A stretch of 64,000 bases of DNA from Pleurotus djamor (taxonomy: Eukaryota; Basidiomycota; Agaricomycetes; Agaricales; Pleurotaceae), in assembly GCA_029747585.1 (NCBI GenBank), contig JAPEVF010000026.1, forward strand, positions 1-64,000, read 5' to 3'. Positions within the stretch are counted from its first letter, which is position 1. Each line of letters starts with the position of its first letter. A program made the position numbers and the translations under genes. Positions 21,819 through 33,483 of this stretch are shown here, piece by piece. The notes below the pieces were generated by a model that saw nothing but the letters and a program-made list of their open reading frames with translations, searched no databases and had not been told where the DNA came from.

Positions 21819-24800
21819 AATTTAGCGAGATGTCGGGGACGATGAGGAAAGGGGCTTGAGGGACGTCGAGGACGGCGAGGAGGGAGGAATGTTGGAAGTG
21901 GTACACGAGGCAGAGGATATAAGGTAAGAGAGGGGAAGGACTTTTTGATGTTCCCATGCCAGCCCCTTCAAATCCATTCCTCGGTGGCGTTCTGGCACCC
22001 CGTTTCAGACTCCGCTGCTCACTTTTCCGGCCTAGTCCGACCGAACCACATGCCACCGTAGTGTGACCCCTCGTCACTCCCGTCCCGCCAGATTCGGCAA
22101 CTCTCCCTCTAGACCCTTCAAGATCTCCCTTGATCATCAAAGCCCCTGTTCTCTCTCCTCCCCACCCAGTCTTCGATTTTCTCAAGAACCTCTTCTCTTC
22201 CACCATCAACGGCGCAATAAAAGTCCCACCTATCCGCACTCTTCGTACTTGGCACATGTACAATGAGACACGACGACTCTTTGTTTCCGCACATTACAAG
22301 TACAGCCAATTGTCTAATTCAACTCTGCCAGTCAAAGCATCGCAACCACTACGCCTGTTCCCATCATTTAGCTTGCCTTCTTGTCTCACCGTGCTGCTCC
22401 CTGCAACTGCTTCTGCCAATTACCAGTGGAGCTCCGTACCTGCTGACCACCTTTTACCCATTTAGAACACTACAAACTCCGTCCATCCATTTACCACCCC
22501 TCATCCTTCTCGTGCGAAACACTCCAGTCTTCGATCTGCCTCCAGGCCTTTAGCCTGTGGCCACGGTCCAAATCAGAGATCTCCCCTCCGTTGGTGAGCC
22601 ACACTCCGTTTCAGGCAAGTTGAGGGATTGGGGTCCTGTGGTGACGTGTGACCGTCTACTACACAACCGTCGTCCGTTTCAATCAATCAAAACATACCCT
22701 CTCTCTCCTAGAGCTCTTTATTCTATCTCGAAGGGTCGTTCTCTTACGGCGACTCCCCCAGTTTCTGATGCTCTGATGGCTGGATCACGGTGAAACAATC
22801 ATCGTCGCTCAGTGGCCATTTCCCCTATCGACCCCTATCGCCGAGCTTTGCCTTCATGCGTGACGCCGTCACTCGAAAGGACCCCAAGCGACGGTCGATC
22901 CAAGATCCCTCTATTTATGTTTGGTCCTTCCCCCAAAGTAACCCACTTCGACGGCACAGCTTTTCGAATTTTACACCCGATCGGCTTTCCCTTACTCGGT
23001 GCCTCTCCCTGTGCGTTTTGCCGCCACTGCCACGAAGACACCGTGCCCCAACCCGCACAGTTATCTCTAGCCGATAGGATGGTCCCCCTATGTCTCACCT
23101 CGTATGTCAGACACCATCCAGACAAGACGATTAGTCCGATCTCACTCCTCCACTCCCCCCTACTGGCGCCCTAGTCGCATCCAAAGATACCTCTCTTTTT
23201 AGCTTTCTCTTATCACGGCCGACAAGATCTCTTCTACGCTCCCATCCTACGGTCGCATTAACGAGGCGAAGTGAATAGATAACGTGAATAACGTCATGGT
23301 CATGCCTTCAAAAAGACAAAATTTGCCATTCATTTCATTCGTAAGCCCATCAGCTTCCGTCCGACGACTATGGAAATAAATTTCGACATGTTTCCGGGAT
23401 CCGGCTACCGAGGTGTTGGTGCTACGCAGATATTTTTATTTTAGCGGTATAGGTGGCTGCGGCGCTACTTCTCGTCAAAACAAACTACGTAGGTACGTAG
23501 GTACATCTTGCTGTATTAACCGCGCTAGTAAACTGGAGATATCATCACCACCGATCGCACTTCCACGTACCTCTCTGAGTCGGATGACGACGATCGTCCT
23601 ACAGCCGTAGCCGCGACCCGAATAGCATATGCGCGTAGTGCTCGTATGAGGAACGAAGAATGAAAGTCTAATCTTTCGAGCCACTTACGAACGCTACGCC
23701 ACAAGAGGACACTTTAAACTCTTAGAGTGCCTCATGTCCTGACGACCTACAACATACTATAGTCCTTCCAACGAGAGCAAGTCCGTGCGCTTGGGACGGT
23801 TCCATACCGCCTGTCTTCCTGCGGCGCACATGAACTTCCAGCGAGGACGACTCAACCCAAACAAAGACTCGTGCCAACAAGGTGTTAAAAGCCGGACCAG
23901 ACTAAAGTAGTGGGTGGTCGTGGTCGTAGCTATCGCGGGTATGGGTATGTGCTGGCACCACGCAGCCTGCACTAAACAACCTCCCCACTTACAAATCCGA
24001 TTATTCTTGTATTTACTCGCCTCTTGGTTCCATCGTGCATCGTGGGTCCCTCTCGACGACTAGTCCGTCACCCTTGGACTTTTTTTCAAAAGCCCCTCCA
24101 CCCGTGACGAGAACCTAAACCACGCCGTTATTCGGTCTCATTTTCATGATAAGTTTGGGAGGACCCTATGATTCCCTGGCACTAGGTAAGGAAAACAAAC
24201 ACGTTGACGACTACACCATATCTTCCAAAACCGAAAACAGCAGGGTACTTACCTTCCATCTCCAGCAACTGAACGTTAGAACGTGAAAATCCCTTTACCC
24301 CTTTACCCTCCTGTGGCCATTGGTGGCCACACCACCACCACCAAAGAGTCCTGAGTTATTCCGAACCTCCGAAACCAACATGATTACCGGCGACTTGTTT
24401 GAATACTCACTTGTCGTGTTATCTGTGGATTATTGGATCATCCCCCTCAGATGTTCGTGGAAGAATCCGATTGAAACCGACGACTTACGACGCATGGCGA
24501 GTCAATCACCCGAATTTACCTCCTCTGACTCGGAAGCAAGTGAGTCGGGGGAGTATGTAAAAAATATCAAAATTCGAGTCACAAAGCGTCACATCGTGTC
24601 ACCGACAAGATCGAAAGCTTGTGATTCCCATTTGTGGTTTAATGCACGGTCGCTGCGCCCGCTGGCCGCTCGGGCTGGATTTGCTCGGTTGGTCAGCATG
24701 ACTAATGATGACTCAGCGTGAGCTTTGACCTCCGGGACGGGCTGGAGCTGGTGCCAGGGGTTCGACCTGGCCGGACACGGATTCAAGATGGAGATTTCGC

Positions 24801-27800
24801 TTGCCGTTTCTGATCGCGACCGTCGACGCCTATTGTTCTCCCGCTCTTCTGAGACTCATCAGAATTCGAATCCCTTTGTGCCTAAGCAACGTATACACAT
24901 GCGCCCATTGTCGTTCAAAATGGAAGGTCATCGTGGATGAACTAGAAACTGCGGATTTCCTACGACTTTTTCATTTTATTACGCGCCACCACCAACGCCC
25001 ACAATGCATACTGAGCTACATTCCGAGGTTGGCGACAATTGTTCAATATTCAATGCTCGTGGGCTGCTTGTGACCGGCATTGTATTTTTGTCCACCCAAA
25101 CACCACCGTGGGCTCGCGAGGTTGCTTATTTCATGGCGCCATTGTACTCATGGTCCAAACGAGGTAAACATTCACGGACTACGATCAGGATCAAGCTGCT
25201 TCGTCGAATCATGCAAAATAGGCAAAAGGGCGAACGAATGAGAGTGATTCGTTCATTCATCAATGGCCAGGACTCAACCCCAAGAGGCGACCCGACGTCA
25301 CGATAAATCCATCATGAATACCACACCAATGCCGTTCGGTGGATACTTACTACCAACCATTGTTCGATAGACCCTGGATCGCCTCGAACCAGGAAACAAT
25401 GGTATCAGAAGGTGCGTACCGTAACATGGCCTGCTCGCTTCTGACGGCCATGTCTAAACCCCGTTGAAGCCTCAGGCCTCAACGCTAATCATCAACTGAC
25501 AGGTTGTTGAACAATCAAGCTCAAGCGACGCTCTGATACACCAGCGATATTGGCTGGCCGACGATCTCCCATCAAACTTCCGCGAGACTGCGTTTGCCTC
25601 GTGTTTTGATGGTCGTGAAATACCCGAACCTGGAAGTGGTTGTGACCCCCCTCGATCACCGGCACCGTTGACGTACTTACATATTTGTTCGCTCAGTCGA
25701 TCGTATGATCGAGAAGTTGGGGGTTTACTTCCTACTTAGCGGACATAGATGCTAGTGAACGTGCACGTAAGTGATTAATCCCCACCTAATCACATTTTTG
25801 CCAACTCATCGCTTCATCACTCGCCGTAGTTAAGTCTACTCTAGAATCACTCAATGAACATCGTGATGGACAGATGTCCTAGTCACCTCCAAATGATGAG
25901 GCTTACCTCGAGGTTCCCAGATGGTCGCCAAACCCTGGACGTATCTTACTAGCGTCCCAACCCCAAGGCCTCATGCGTCAGGCGTTGCGTTCCATCGCCC
26001 TTGCTCGTATTCACACTAACCCATACCCTTCTCGCCATGCATCCACCATACAACGCTGCTATCTAGCTTTCATATCTATGTCGTGCGTGATAGTGAGCAT
26101 GCACTCGTCTTCTATCTGCTCATCTATTGTTCCTTCATCGTAGGTCCTTCCCGGCTTTTCCTCAACCTTGTGCACGCATGCTCGCTCTCTTGCGGCGCTA
26201 CCGATATGAAATACTCCCATAGTTGCGTCACAACATCATACTGCCACGATCCGACTAATGTGTTGTCTTCATCTCACTGCACCCTTAAAATTTCGCCAGT
26301 GACAGACTCATCCTATTCCATGTGTCGGGAAGTTCCTCGCTGCAAAGCCCCGTCTTTCCGAATAAGTCTTGCTCAACGCAGTAGCAGTCATTAAAGCAAC
26401 CCTTTGCAGCACCCTCTCGCAGCAGCGTCGGTGATAACGTCGATGATATCGGTACTCTTTTCCCTTTTCGCTCTCGAGGTCAATTGCAAAGCATACGCGA
26501 TCGATTTTTNATGTATGTTCTATTGTGGATATTAGCTCCTTACACAAGGCCGTCCCGGCTCACCTTTCGGAGCGCGCGATCCCAGGCTTCTTCCGGCTTC
26601 GCTTACAATCTTCGGAGACCGGGAGGCTATGTTTGTTTTTGCTGCGAGAGGCAGTTGCCCTAAGTGTCCGCAAGCAGTACAGCCGGCAGACGAATCTAAC
26701 TTTCATCGATATTCTCACTCACACTTCCTTCATCGCCTTGGGCTCCACTGTATGGAACCATCGTATTTGCTTCCCTTTAACTCGTAAAGGCAGTCAGACA
26801 AGCCTAGTCTACGCAGTCCGTGTCAAGTGGACCGCAAACAAATTCATACAACCTGTCTGTCAGGTTCACTTCCACCGAAGCGAGCATTTCGCGCTAAACG
26901 GGCATCATGAAACCACTCTGAGACAATGCATACAATTGCGGGTGTCCTGCAAACCTGGACACCATCAAAAGTTCGAGCGTGATGTAACTCTCAAGAACAC
27001 GTTGCCTTCAAGTTGGGTTACTCATCAACGATCATCATCATGATACGTCGTATTATACAGTTAGAAGGGTACTTCTAGAGGGTTTGTATTCAAGTTGTGG
27101 GTCCATAATTTGTTGTATTGTGACGGGGACTTGGTTAACGTTGTCATGTCATTGATACATCCTGTAGCCTAGTCACCTACTGACCATGGCAATGATACAG
27201 CGTGGGCTGATACACATCTCACCCACATCGCCATCACAACCCCAAATGTCAATGATCATACGCGAGTGGACATAGACTCACGAAGAACCTTTGGCTAGAA
27301 GGTTTTGGCCTGATCGTCTGAGTTGGCCATTCTAGTCTTTCTTCGGAGAGTTCGTAAGCACTGCAACTTGAGACTCGAGACCTTTGGCTTTTTCCCTTTC
27401 CCATTTCCATCAAGTTCTTCGATCTTCTTGTGAGAGAAACCGCGGCTCCATCGAGGCACATTCCATCAAGCTACAAGGTTTGTGGCTCGACTTACCCACT
27501 CTGGTAAGCTTCTCCAAAGGGTCGCTCCCACAGGGCCTACAAAAGGCCTAAGACCTAAGCTTCTCTTCCACTCAAGTCTCCAGTGGTATCTCCCTTATCA
27601 TCATACTAGATGCGCCGACCGCTCATTTTAACCCACCTCAAAGTTAATCCTTGGTTGAACCACTCTAATCCCGTCCCTAGCCTAAACATAGGCTCGTATG
27701 TTATGGAGTACAACACATGATATGAACGGCGACTTGATGGGTCCATAAGATGCTTTGTTCATTAGCTTCGGATCTTTGAGGGACGTCCTCGTCCGCGGCA

Positions 27801-28128
27801 AAGGACGCTGAGATAGCCAATGACCGTCGCTTGGGTGAGATCTAGGACGGCCCCGTATGGTGGGAGGGGATTTAGACATCAACACGAGGAGATCAACTTG
27901 AATTGCGGCCCGAACGCAATGGGACCAAGACGAATCCACACATGATGGAGAATTACACATACAAAGGTCTGCCGTACACTGACACCGCAAAAAATGAAGG
28001 TACAGTGCCACTTGTTGATGTACCCAGAGATCCGTTCTATCCACTTCTACCAACTTCCGCAGCAACTGCTATGTGGATTGATCGTGAGACCTAACGGTGA
28101 TGTGGAGAGCAAGGGGCAGGCGTACATT
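21819..28128. other. Long stretch without a recognisable gene
   Basis: About 6.3 kb. From 21.8 to 23.2 kb the plus strand is pyrimidine-rich, as in fungal promoters and leaders, yet no plus-strand gene follows. Open frames at 24320, 25004, 26083, 26525 and 27682 are short, several begin only with TTG or GTG, and none shows a domain, repeat or consistent splicing. A nested hairpin lies at 25356-25403. I see no tRNA, no transposase and no long repeats. It may hold old, degraded transposon sequence. Confidence 0.45.
25356..25403. repeat. Nested perfect hairpin
   Basis: ACCATTGTT at 25356-25364 is the exact reverse complement of AACAATGGT at 25395-25403, and an inner CCTGG/CCAGG pair sits between them on the same axis, forming a roughly 48-nt two-step stem-loop. 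No terminator-like T-run follows. It might be a structured RNA, a transposon footprint or chance. Confidence 0.3.
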
Positions 28129-28725
28129 TTAGACGAAATGCAGATGCGGATGTTGTCCGATGATATTGAACTTTCTCAGCTCTGCGCTCATGTATTGGTG
28201 TCCTTCCGGAATAGTCTTGCCCTCGCCATCCGGGAGGTAGAATAACTCCTTCAAAGGAGGGACCCGCTCTGCCCAGGTTGGAGGTTTCTCGTAAACTCGT
28301 GGGCGGCTCGACAGCTCCTCGAAGTCCAGGACGACCGGAGGTGCGTCTCTCGGCAATCCAATATCCACTCTCCTATTGAACGCTTCACACATGAACTTCG
28401 TCATCACAGCAAGGACGGCGTATCGCAACGGATCCGTATCGCAGGGATCTGGGAGGTCGGATACCCTCCATCCGGTATTGGTAACGCAGAAGTATTCCAG
28501 TTCACTACGGAACTGGTCATTGTCATCGGCAACAAAAAGTTCATAGAGTCGGTAGAATGATGCGACGGGTGTGTCAGGGCGCGGCTTTCCTAAGAGGCTA
28601 GAGACGATGCCGGAAGATTGCTTCGACGTGCGCCAGGTGGTGACGCCGGATGGATATCGCCGCCGGACGATGTTACGATCCGAGAGGATTTCTTGAACGG
28701 TAGGTGGGAGAGGTTCTGTGGCCAT
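28129..28725 (-). CDS. Uncharacterised protein of 198 residues
   Basis: Intronless frame from ATG at 28725 to a stop at 28129. Visible features: TVQEILSDRNIVRRRYPSG, a central FRSELEYFCVTNTGWRVSDL, then DPLRYAVLAVMTKFMCEAF, a probable helix, and a C-terminal WAERVPPLKELFYLPDGE. No signal peptide or membrane segment. The balanced composition and lack of low complexity suggest a real folded protein, but I do not recognise the family. It lies downstream of the phosphoesterase on the same strand, with a 183-bp gap that can hold its own promoter. Confidence 0.6.
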   Translation of the reverse strand: MATEPLPPTVQEILSDRNIVRRRYPSGVTTWRTSKQSSGIVSSLLGKPRPDTPVASFYRLYELFVADDNDQFRSELEYFCVTNTGWRVSDLPDPCDTDPLRYAVLAVMTKFMCEAFNRRVDIGLPRDAPPVVLDFEELSSRPRVYEKPPTWAERVPPLKELFYLPDGEGKTIPEGHQYMSAELRKFNIIGQHPHLHFV

Positions 28726-28908
28726 CGGGATGATAGATGTGGGAGACGATGATTATGGATGCAAGAAAAGGTTGTCCATCGAAATTTAAGGTACTGGAGA
28801 GGCATGACTTGATTAGGCCGCGGCGCCGTCTGAGACATGAGGTATCTGTGAGGGCGATGTGTAGACACACTAGACCGATCGATATGGGCGACTCACGTAA
28901 AAGACTCT

Positions 28909-29832
28909 TCATATATCAACTACTAGTGCACCTCGTCTGGCTTTATCCCAATATCCTCCTGTGGACGAGGCGTTGACAAGCACCGTCGCATTTCTCCTAT
29001 CCCACGTGCCAGTGAGTCGAGCCCACAGCCGCTGTAGGACGCCAAGTGCGACGAATGGCAACATCATCCAACCAACTAGTCCTCTAGCCTCGATTACCTG
29101 CTCAAACGCCCTCTGGTCCCAACCCCATCTGACACGCTTCGACCCTCGACCTGCGTGAATGTGGCCGAAGACGTGTAACTTGGGCTTCACGCGCCAGAGA
29201 GCGTCTAGGAGTGCGCGACAACCGTACGTGACATCGAGGTGAGCGAATGGGGGCCCATGAGTGACTAAGATGTCAGTGTCGGATGGAATGGCATTCCAGG
29301 GATTTTGCGCGTCTTGCAACTGTGCTGGAGACCGAATTCTGGGATACTGAAAAACAAAGTTTCCGTGAACTGGTGTTTGCGGCGAGCCGTATACCTTGAG
29401 CTGCCTGTTCCGCACGGTCAGAGTGACCGACGAGTCTTGTAGATATGTAAGGTTCGGGTACGCGCTCTCTATCATTTGTCGACACGTAGGATCCTCTCCG
29501 AGACACCGTTCATGATTTCCTGCTATGAATATCTTGTGAGCGTGTGGTTGCCGATTGAGCCAATCAAGGGCTGAAGTGAGCTCTTCCACTTTCCCGGACT
29601 CTGTGAGGTCTCCTGCGTGAATGAGAATGTCGCCGTCGGGAGCAAGGGCTATTCTGTCATGGTCATTGTGCGTATCAGACAGGCAAACGACGCGAACTGA
29701 ATGTTCATCTAAAATCTCTCCGGGATATTGAAAACTGTCTGCGAGAGCATTGGCAATGAAGGTCAACGGGGACGAGAAGAAGCGGTCCCATCGAGAGGGA
29801 GGCTTTCGATGGAGAAGTTGGTCGAGGCTCAT
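28909..29832 (-). CDS. Calcineurin-like metallophosphoesterase
   Basis: Intronless, 307 residues from MSLDQLLHRKPP at 29832 (a longer reading upstream lacks ATG). All metal-binding motifs of the calcineurin-like fold are present in order: SDTHNDH, ILIHAGDLTE, FIAGNHERC, ILVTHGPPFAH, and VFGHIHAGRGS. This arrangement is typical of the MPPED/239FB group of fungal phosphoesterases, which bind two metal ions and hydrolyse phosphodiesters; the natural substrate is unknown. A hydrophobic stretch (LVGWMMLPFVALGVLQ) near residue 260 could bind a membrane. The C-terminal NASSTGGYWDKARRGALVVDI ends the fold. A broken copy lies just upstream at 30185-31360. Confidence 0.88.
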   Translation of the reverse strand: MSLDQLLHRKPPSRWDRFFSSPLTFIANALADSFQYPGEILDEHSVRVVCLSDTHNDHDRIALAPDGDILIHAGDLTESGKVEELTSALDWLNRQPHAHKIFIAGNHERCLGEDPTCRQMIESAYPNLTYLQDSSVTLTVRNRQLKVYGSPQTPVHGNFVFQYPRIRSPAQLQDAQNPWNAIPSDTDILVTHGPPFAHLDVTYGCRALLDALWRVKPKLHVFGHIHAGRGSKRVRWGWDQRAFEQVIEARGLVGWMMLPFVALGVLQRLWARLTGTWDRRNATVLVNASSTGGYWDKARRGALVVDI

Positions 29833-30184
29833 TGTCACGGACTTGCGGAGGTGAATGTTCGGTTCGCTCCCCGAAATAGCCACGACGGATTCATCGCCAG
29901 AAAAACCTATACTTACTTGATAGGGATATCAGGGGCTCATCGGAATTTGCGGTTTCCATCGACATCGACATCACGCTCGAGCAGCAGTTTCCCAGATTTT
30001 ATACACAACTACATACAGATAGTAAACAGCTCAACTTTCCAAAACCCAGCAGAATGGACACAGAAGAGTCCAATGTTGAAAACGGTGAAAACCTAGATCT
30101 CAGCCCGCCCAGGCCTCGAACGAAGCCTCTACTCCCTCGTCTATAATATCCCTCCGGACTTTGCAACGTTGGTTCCCTAGTGAA

Positions 30185-31360
30185 TGGGGGCCCATGGGTG
30201 ACTAGGATTTCAGTGTCGAATGGAATGGCATTCCAAGGCAATTCCAAGGATTTGTGCGTCTTGAAACCGTGCTGGGGACCGAATTTTGGGGTACTGAAAT
30301 TGTACTGAAAAACAACATTTCCGTGAACTAGTGTTTGCTGCGAGCCGTACACCCTGAGCTGCCTGTTCCGCACGGTCAGGGTGACCGACGAGTCTTGGAG
30401 ATAGTAAGGTTCGAGTACGCGCTCCCTATCACTGCTAAATATGCTTTTTCGTGGGGTTCCCACTAAATTCATGGTGAGCTTGCGTGCCCGGCCGAAGCCG
30501 GGTTTGGGCAATGCTTAATCTGAGCCTAAGTAGTCCGAGAGCCCTCGTATCCACTCCCAGCTTGATTCTGAGAATGTTATTACTAGTTAGACTTGATTTG
30601 GCTGTAGACTCGTAGCTGGTGTGTATCTCTTCATTAAGAGTAATACAAGTTATTAACACAAGCATTCCAATATATATACTTTCTTTGTATATTCTTCTTC
30701 TCCGAACAAACCACGTCTTGACACTCGGTTTGAATGATTAGAATCAGGCCGCTTCCAATATATTTCTCTTTTCCCCTACCCTTTCTAGGAGAAGAGGTTT
30801 TGCACTTTCTGAATCATTTTGCTTTGATGACCCTAGTCCGTAATGTCGAGATGATCATAAACTTGCGCGGAGGGTTATGGAGGGCGTTCTCTTGCAGATA
30901 TGGCCGCCCTGGATCTCGAAAAGGAGACAGGGGCATTCTTGCTAACAAAAACTAAGTATTTTCCTCGCACTTTGAAGTCATGATAGTATATCTCTGCCCT
31001 ATGAAAGGTCATCCAAGGGTGGGCAATATTGGGACGTAGACAAGACATAGATAGAACTTTCGACAACGCACCTATGCGTCGGGTGCCCCACGCATGTGTT
31101 GTGCACAGCCACCTTTGTATTTCGAGTCGCCTGCGCAGGTAAATAGGGGAGCAAGCTCCCCAATTATCGACGAGTAGGAAGACATCGTTCGTGCAATTCC
31201 CTGCTGCATGGATGAGAATGTTGCCGTCAGGAACAAGAGCTATCCTGTCATGGCCATTGTACATATCGGACAAGCAAACGACGCGGACTGAATATTGAAT
31301 ATGAATGTTCATCCAAAAACCCTCCGGGATGTGGGGGGCTGGCCGAGAGAGCATTGCCAA
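30185..31360 (-). pseudogene. Decayed phosphoesterase copy, interrupted
   Basis: Two pieces match the intact gene at 28909-29832. The N-terminal piece (about 31360-31203) keeps SVRVVCLSDMYNGHDRIAL and DGNILIHA, with the essential DTH changed to DMY and the GD motif lost. The C-terminal piece (about 30438-30185) keeps YLQDSSVTLTVRNRQLRVYG and ILVTHGPPF, then diverges. The middle, with the GNHE motif, is missing and replaced by about 0.76 kb of unrelated DNA. The metal site cannot form, so it is a pseudogene. It arose as a tandem duplicate of its neighbour. Confidence 0.75.
30439..31202. mobile_element. Unidentified insert splitting the phosphoesterase pseudogene
   Basis: Homology to the phosphoesterase stops at about 30438 and resumes at about 31203. 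The insert is AT-richer than its surroundings, holds a TATATATAC stretch near 30675 and a GGCCGAAGCCGG palindrome near 30490, and no coding sequence. A TGTTATTA..TTATTAACA pair near 30573-30657 recalls LTR ends but spans only about 85 bp. It may be a solo LTR remnant or simple replacement of the lost middle part. Confidence 0.3.
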
Positions 31361-31574
31361 GATTGATCAGCACTAGCTAACCTTTTGGCTTAAGCTCGTC
31401 GATGCTTTAACTTTGGCCTGGAGCTGGATGCCTAGTATCCGTGTCCTCACACCACGGAACAATGATCGTCCCTAGAAGGGAGCCCAATGGAGACAACAAT
31501 TATTAAAATACAAATGATAGAGAAAGACTACGTTCATATGAATGATGACGTAGCTCCAGGTGTAAAATCCAAAA

Positions 31575-33253
31575 CTAAAAGAAATTGTTGAGCTCGAGAT
31601 CAAGGTCATCGTTAGACGAAGGTACTGGAGTAGGCGTAAGCAAACGAGTGGGTGACATCGCAAGAAAAAAAATCGCAAGAACTCTGGAAGGAGTAGGCAG
31701 CGACAACCCGTAGCTTGGCGAACTTGATGGTGAACTTGCTCCAAGCGAGTTCAAAGGGATCCTTGTAAACGACACCACTAACGTAGCCACATGGTTGGTT
31801 ACCTGTGCAAAACAGCCGAGTTGTGAGCATGTCAGAGTAGCCAGGCATGAGTGATAATACAAACAGCAATTCATCATATCTAGGGCACATTAGTTAATCA
31901 GTGAGGAGCTGATGTATGGAAGTCGCTCACGATCATTATCATCCGCTTTTACCAAGCAAGAGAAGAAAAACGATGACTAGGAAGGCGCATCAACATTGCG
32001 TACGTCTTGGAAGATGTTTGCCCCTACGAATGCAACTGTGACTGGTATACACTTCCATCCCATTTCTGACAACAGTCCAAATGGCTTTAAATAGTTGGTT
32101 ATGAGAATATGGACAAACGGCGAGACAAGGGGACGGAAGACAAACCAATAAAAAGCAGAATAGGGTTGTGAGAATCCATAAGTGAACGATATATCTAAGT
32201 TCGCCAGGGTCAATCTGCGAATGAGCAGGAAGTAACAAAACTCACTGGAAGGGACGGAGTGCTGTAAGCGTTTCCAGACTTTTCAATATGGTATCTAAGC
32301 ACGCTAAAGGAAGAGTACAGTGTAGTTAGATTCGATATATATACCACGGCATCCAAGCATCTCCACGTACCCTTGGAAGAGGACATATCGACATCGTTCC
32401 CATTTTGCTCTATTTGGACGGCCACATCGAACTAAAGATGTTTGAAGACGTCAATACATATATGAAACCTAATCGAGCTGAGAGCATACCAGATCAATCC
32501 ATAGAAGCCTCTGGGGCGTGCGCACCATATCAGACAAGGGATCATCGGGAGTAATGGCCCCTCGGGACGGTATTTTGGGGAGGGAATTCCATAGGTAGCG
32601 TAGAGGTTTGAGAAGGTTATGCCTCGGCAAAATTGGACCCTCCTGTGACGCGGGTGAAGCCTGCAGCGGATGCAAGTTGAGGATGATGGGCACTTCGTGA
32701 GTTGCCTGCGTGCACTTACAGCCTCGTGCTTCTCGGGTATATTCAGAATGGCTTCTACGCGATTGGCCGAATCCTGGGGTTCACGCAGGTGTAAAGCAAC
32801 GACCAGCTCTTCCAAGTAGTGGATAGCCATCTTGTGAAGGGAACTGACGCCCTTTGCAGTGGTGTCTAGATGAAAATATATGACTCAGAAAGGTCGTGAC
32901 AACGAGTGTCTTACCAGATTGCACACTGTCCGCATACGATGCGATGGACTTGGAAATGGTAGACCAGGCACGGGCAGATGCATTGACCCGCATGTAGGAG
33001 TGATACATCCGGCAAAAGAACAGCATCAAGAAGATAACAATAAGGCTGAAATGGGAGTTAACGCGAGCTGAGAACATCAGGAGAGGTCAACTTACTAAGC
33101 GAGTACAAAGGGATGTTCGTGTAACTTCCAGGCGAGCCGATCTCGAAAAGCAGCGACCGCAGCTGCAGACCATAGTGCAAAGCAGATGACGATGAGTCGG
33201 CAACGGTATAACGGTGTTGAGTACAAGGAGAATTTGGACCGCTTCACGGTCAT
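31575..33253 (-). CDS. Bestrophin-like anion channel family protein
   Basis: Multi-exon minus-strand gene. Exon 1 starts MTVKRSKFSLYS at 33253 and holds a first helix LIVICFALWSAAAVAAF. After an intron (GTAAGT..CTCAG) come a second helix FSLIVIFLMLFFCRMYHSY and MRVNASARAWSTISKSIASY, which matches the bestrophin signature (a Tyr-Arg-rich stretch, then RxxW and a serine-rich helix). Further exons give KMAIHYLEELVVALHLREP, TKVPIILNLHPLQ, and YIVHLWILTTLFCFLLVCLP followed by MGWKCIPVTVAFVGANIFQD, the C-terminal two helices. A last exon ends NDDLDLELNNFF, like the xDxNDLxLE end of the family. Bestrophin/UPF0187 proteins form anion channels in plasma or inner membranes. Exon joins near 32000 need confirmation because two frames compete there. 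Confidence 0.6.
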
Positions 33254-33483
33254 GCCTAACGGTCTACAAAAGTAGGTTCAATACCAACTTCGGTCTTTAG
33301 GCCTGAGGCAGGAACACGTACAGGTCGAGTTGGTGGAAATGTGAAGCTTCCCGCATGGTTGGGTGGATAGAGAGCTACTGAACCAGCGCTTACAGGAGCT
33401 CTTTCTTCAGCCTCAGCTTCAACCTCCGACACCCCGTCCCAGGACCTGAGAGCGGCTTACGGTTACCCTTGGTTTACTCTAAC

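Noticed and set aside
24320..24721. Open frame of 133 codons with a Ser/Glu-rich segment
   Set aside because: The first codon is TTG, the Ser/Glu stretch is short, and the rest has no family resemblance.
24740..24780. GGGGTTCGACCTGG resembling a tRNA T-arm
   Set aside because: No A box, anticodon arm or acceptor stem can be drawn around it.
26525..27043. Open frame of 172 codons on the plus strand
   Set aside because: It starts at GTG, has no early ATG, no recognisable domain, no splice signals and lies in a gene desert; probably chance.
31380..31460. CCTTTTGGCTTAAG resembling the start of U2 snRNA
   Set aside because: Only about 13 bases agree; the branch-point pairing region GTAGTA and the Sm site are absent.
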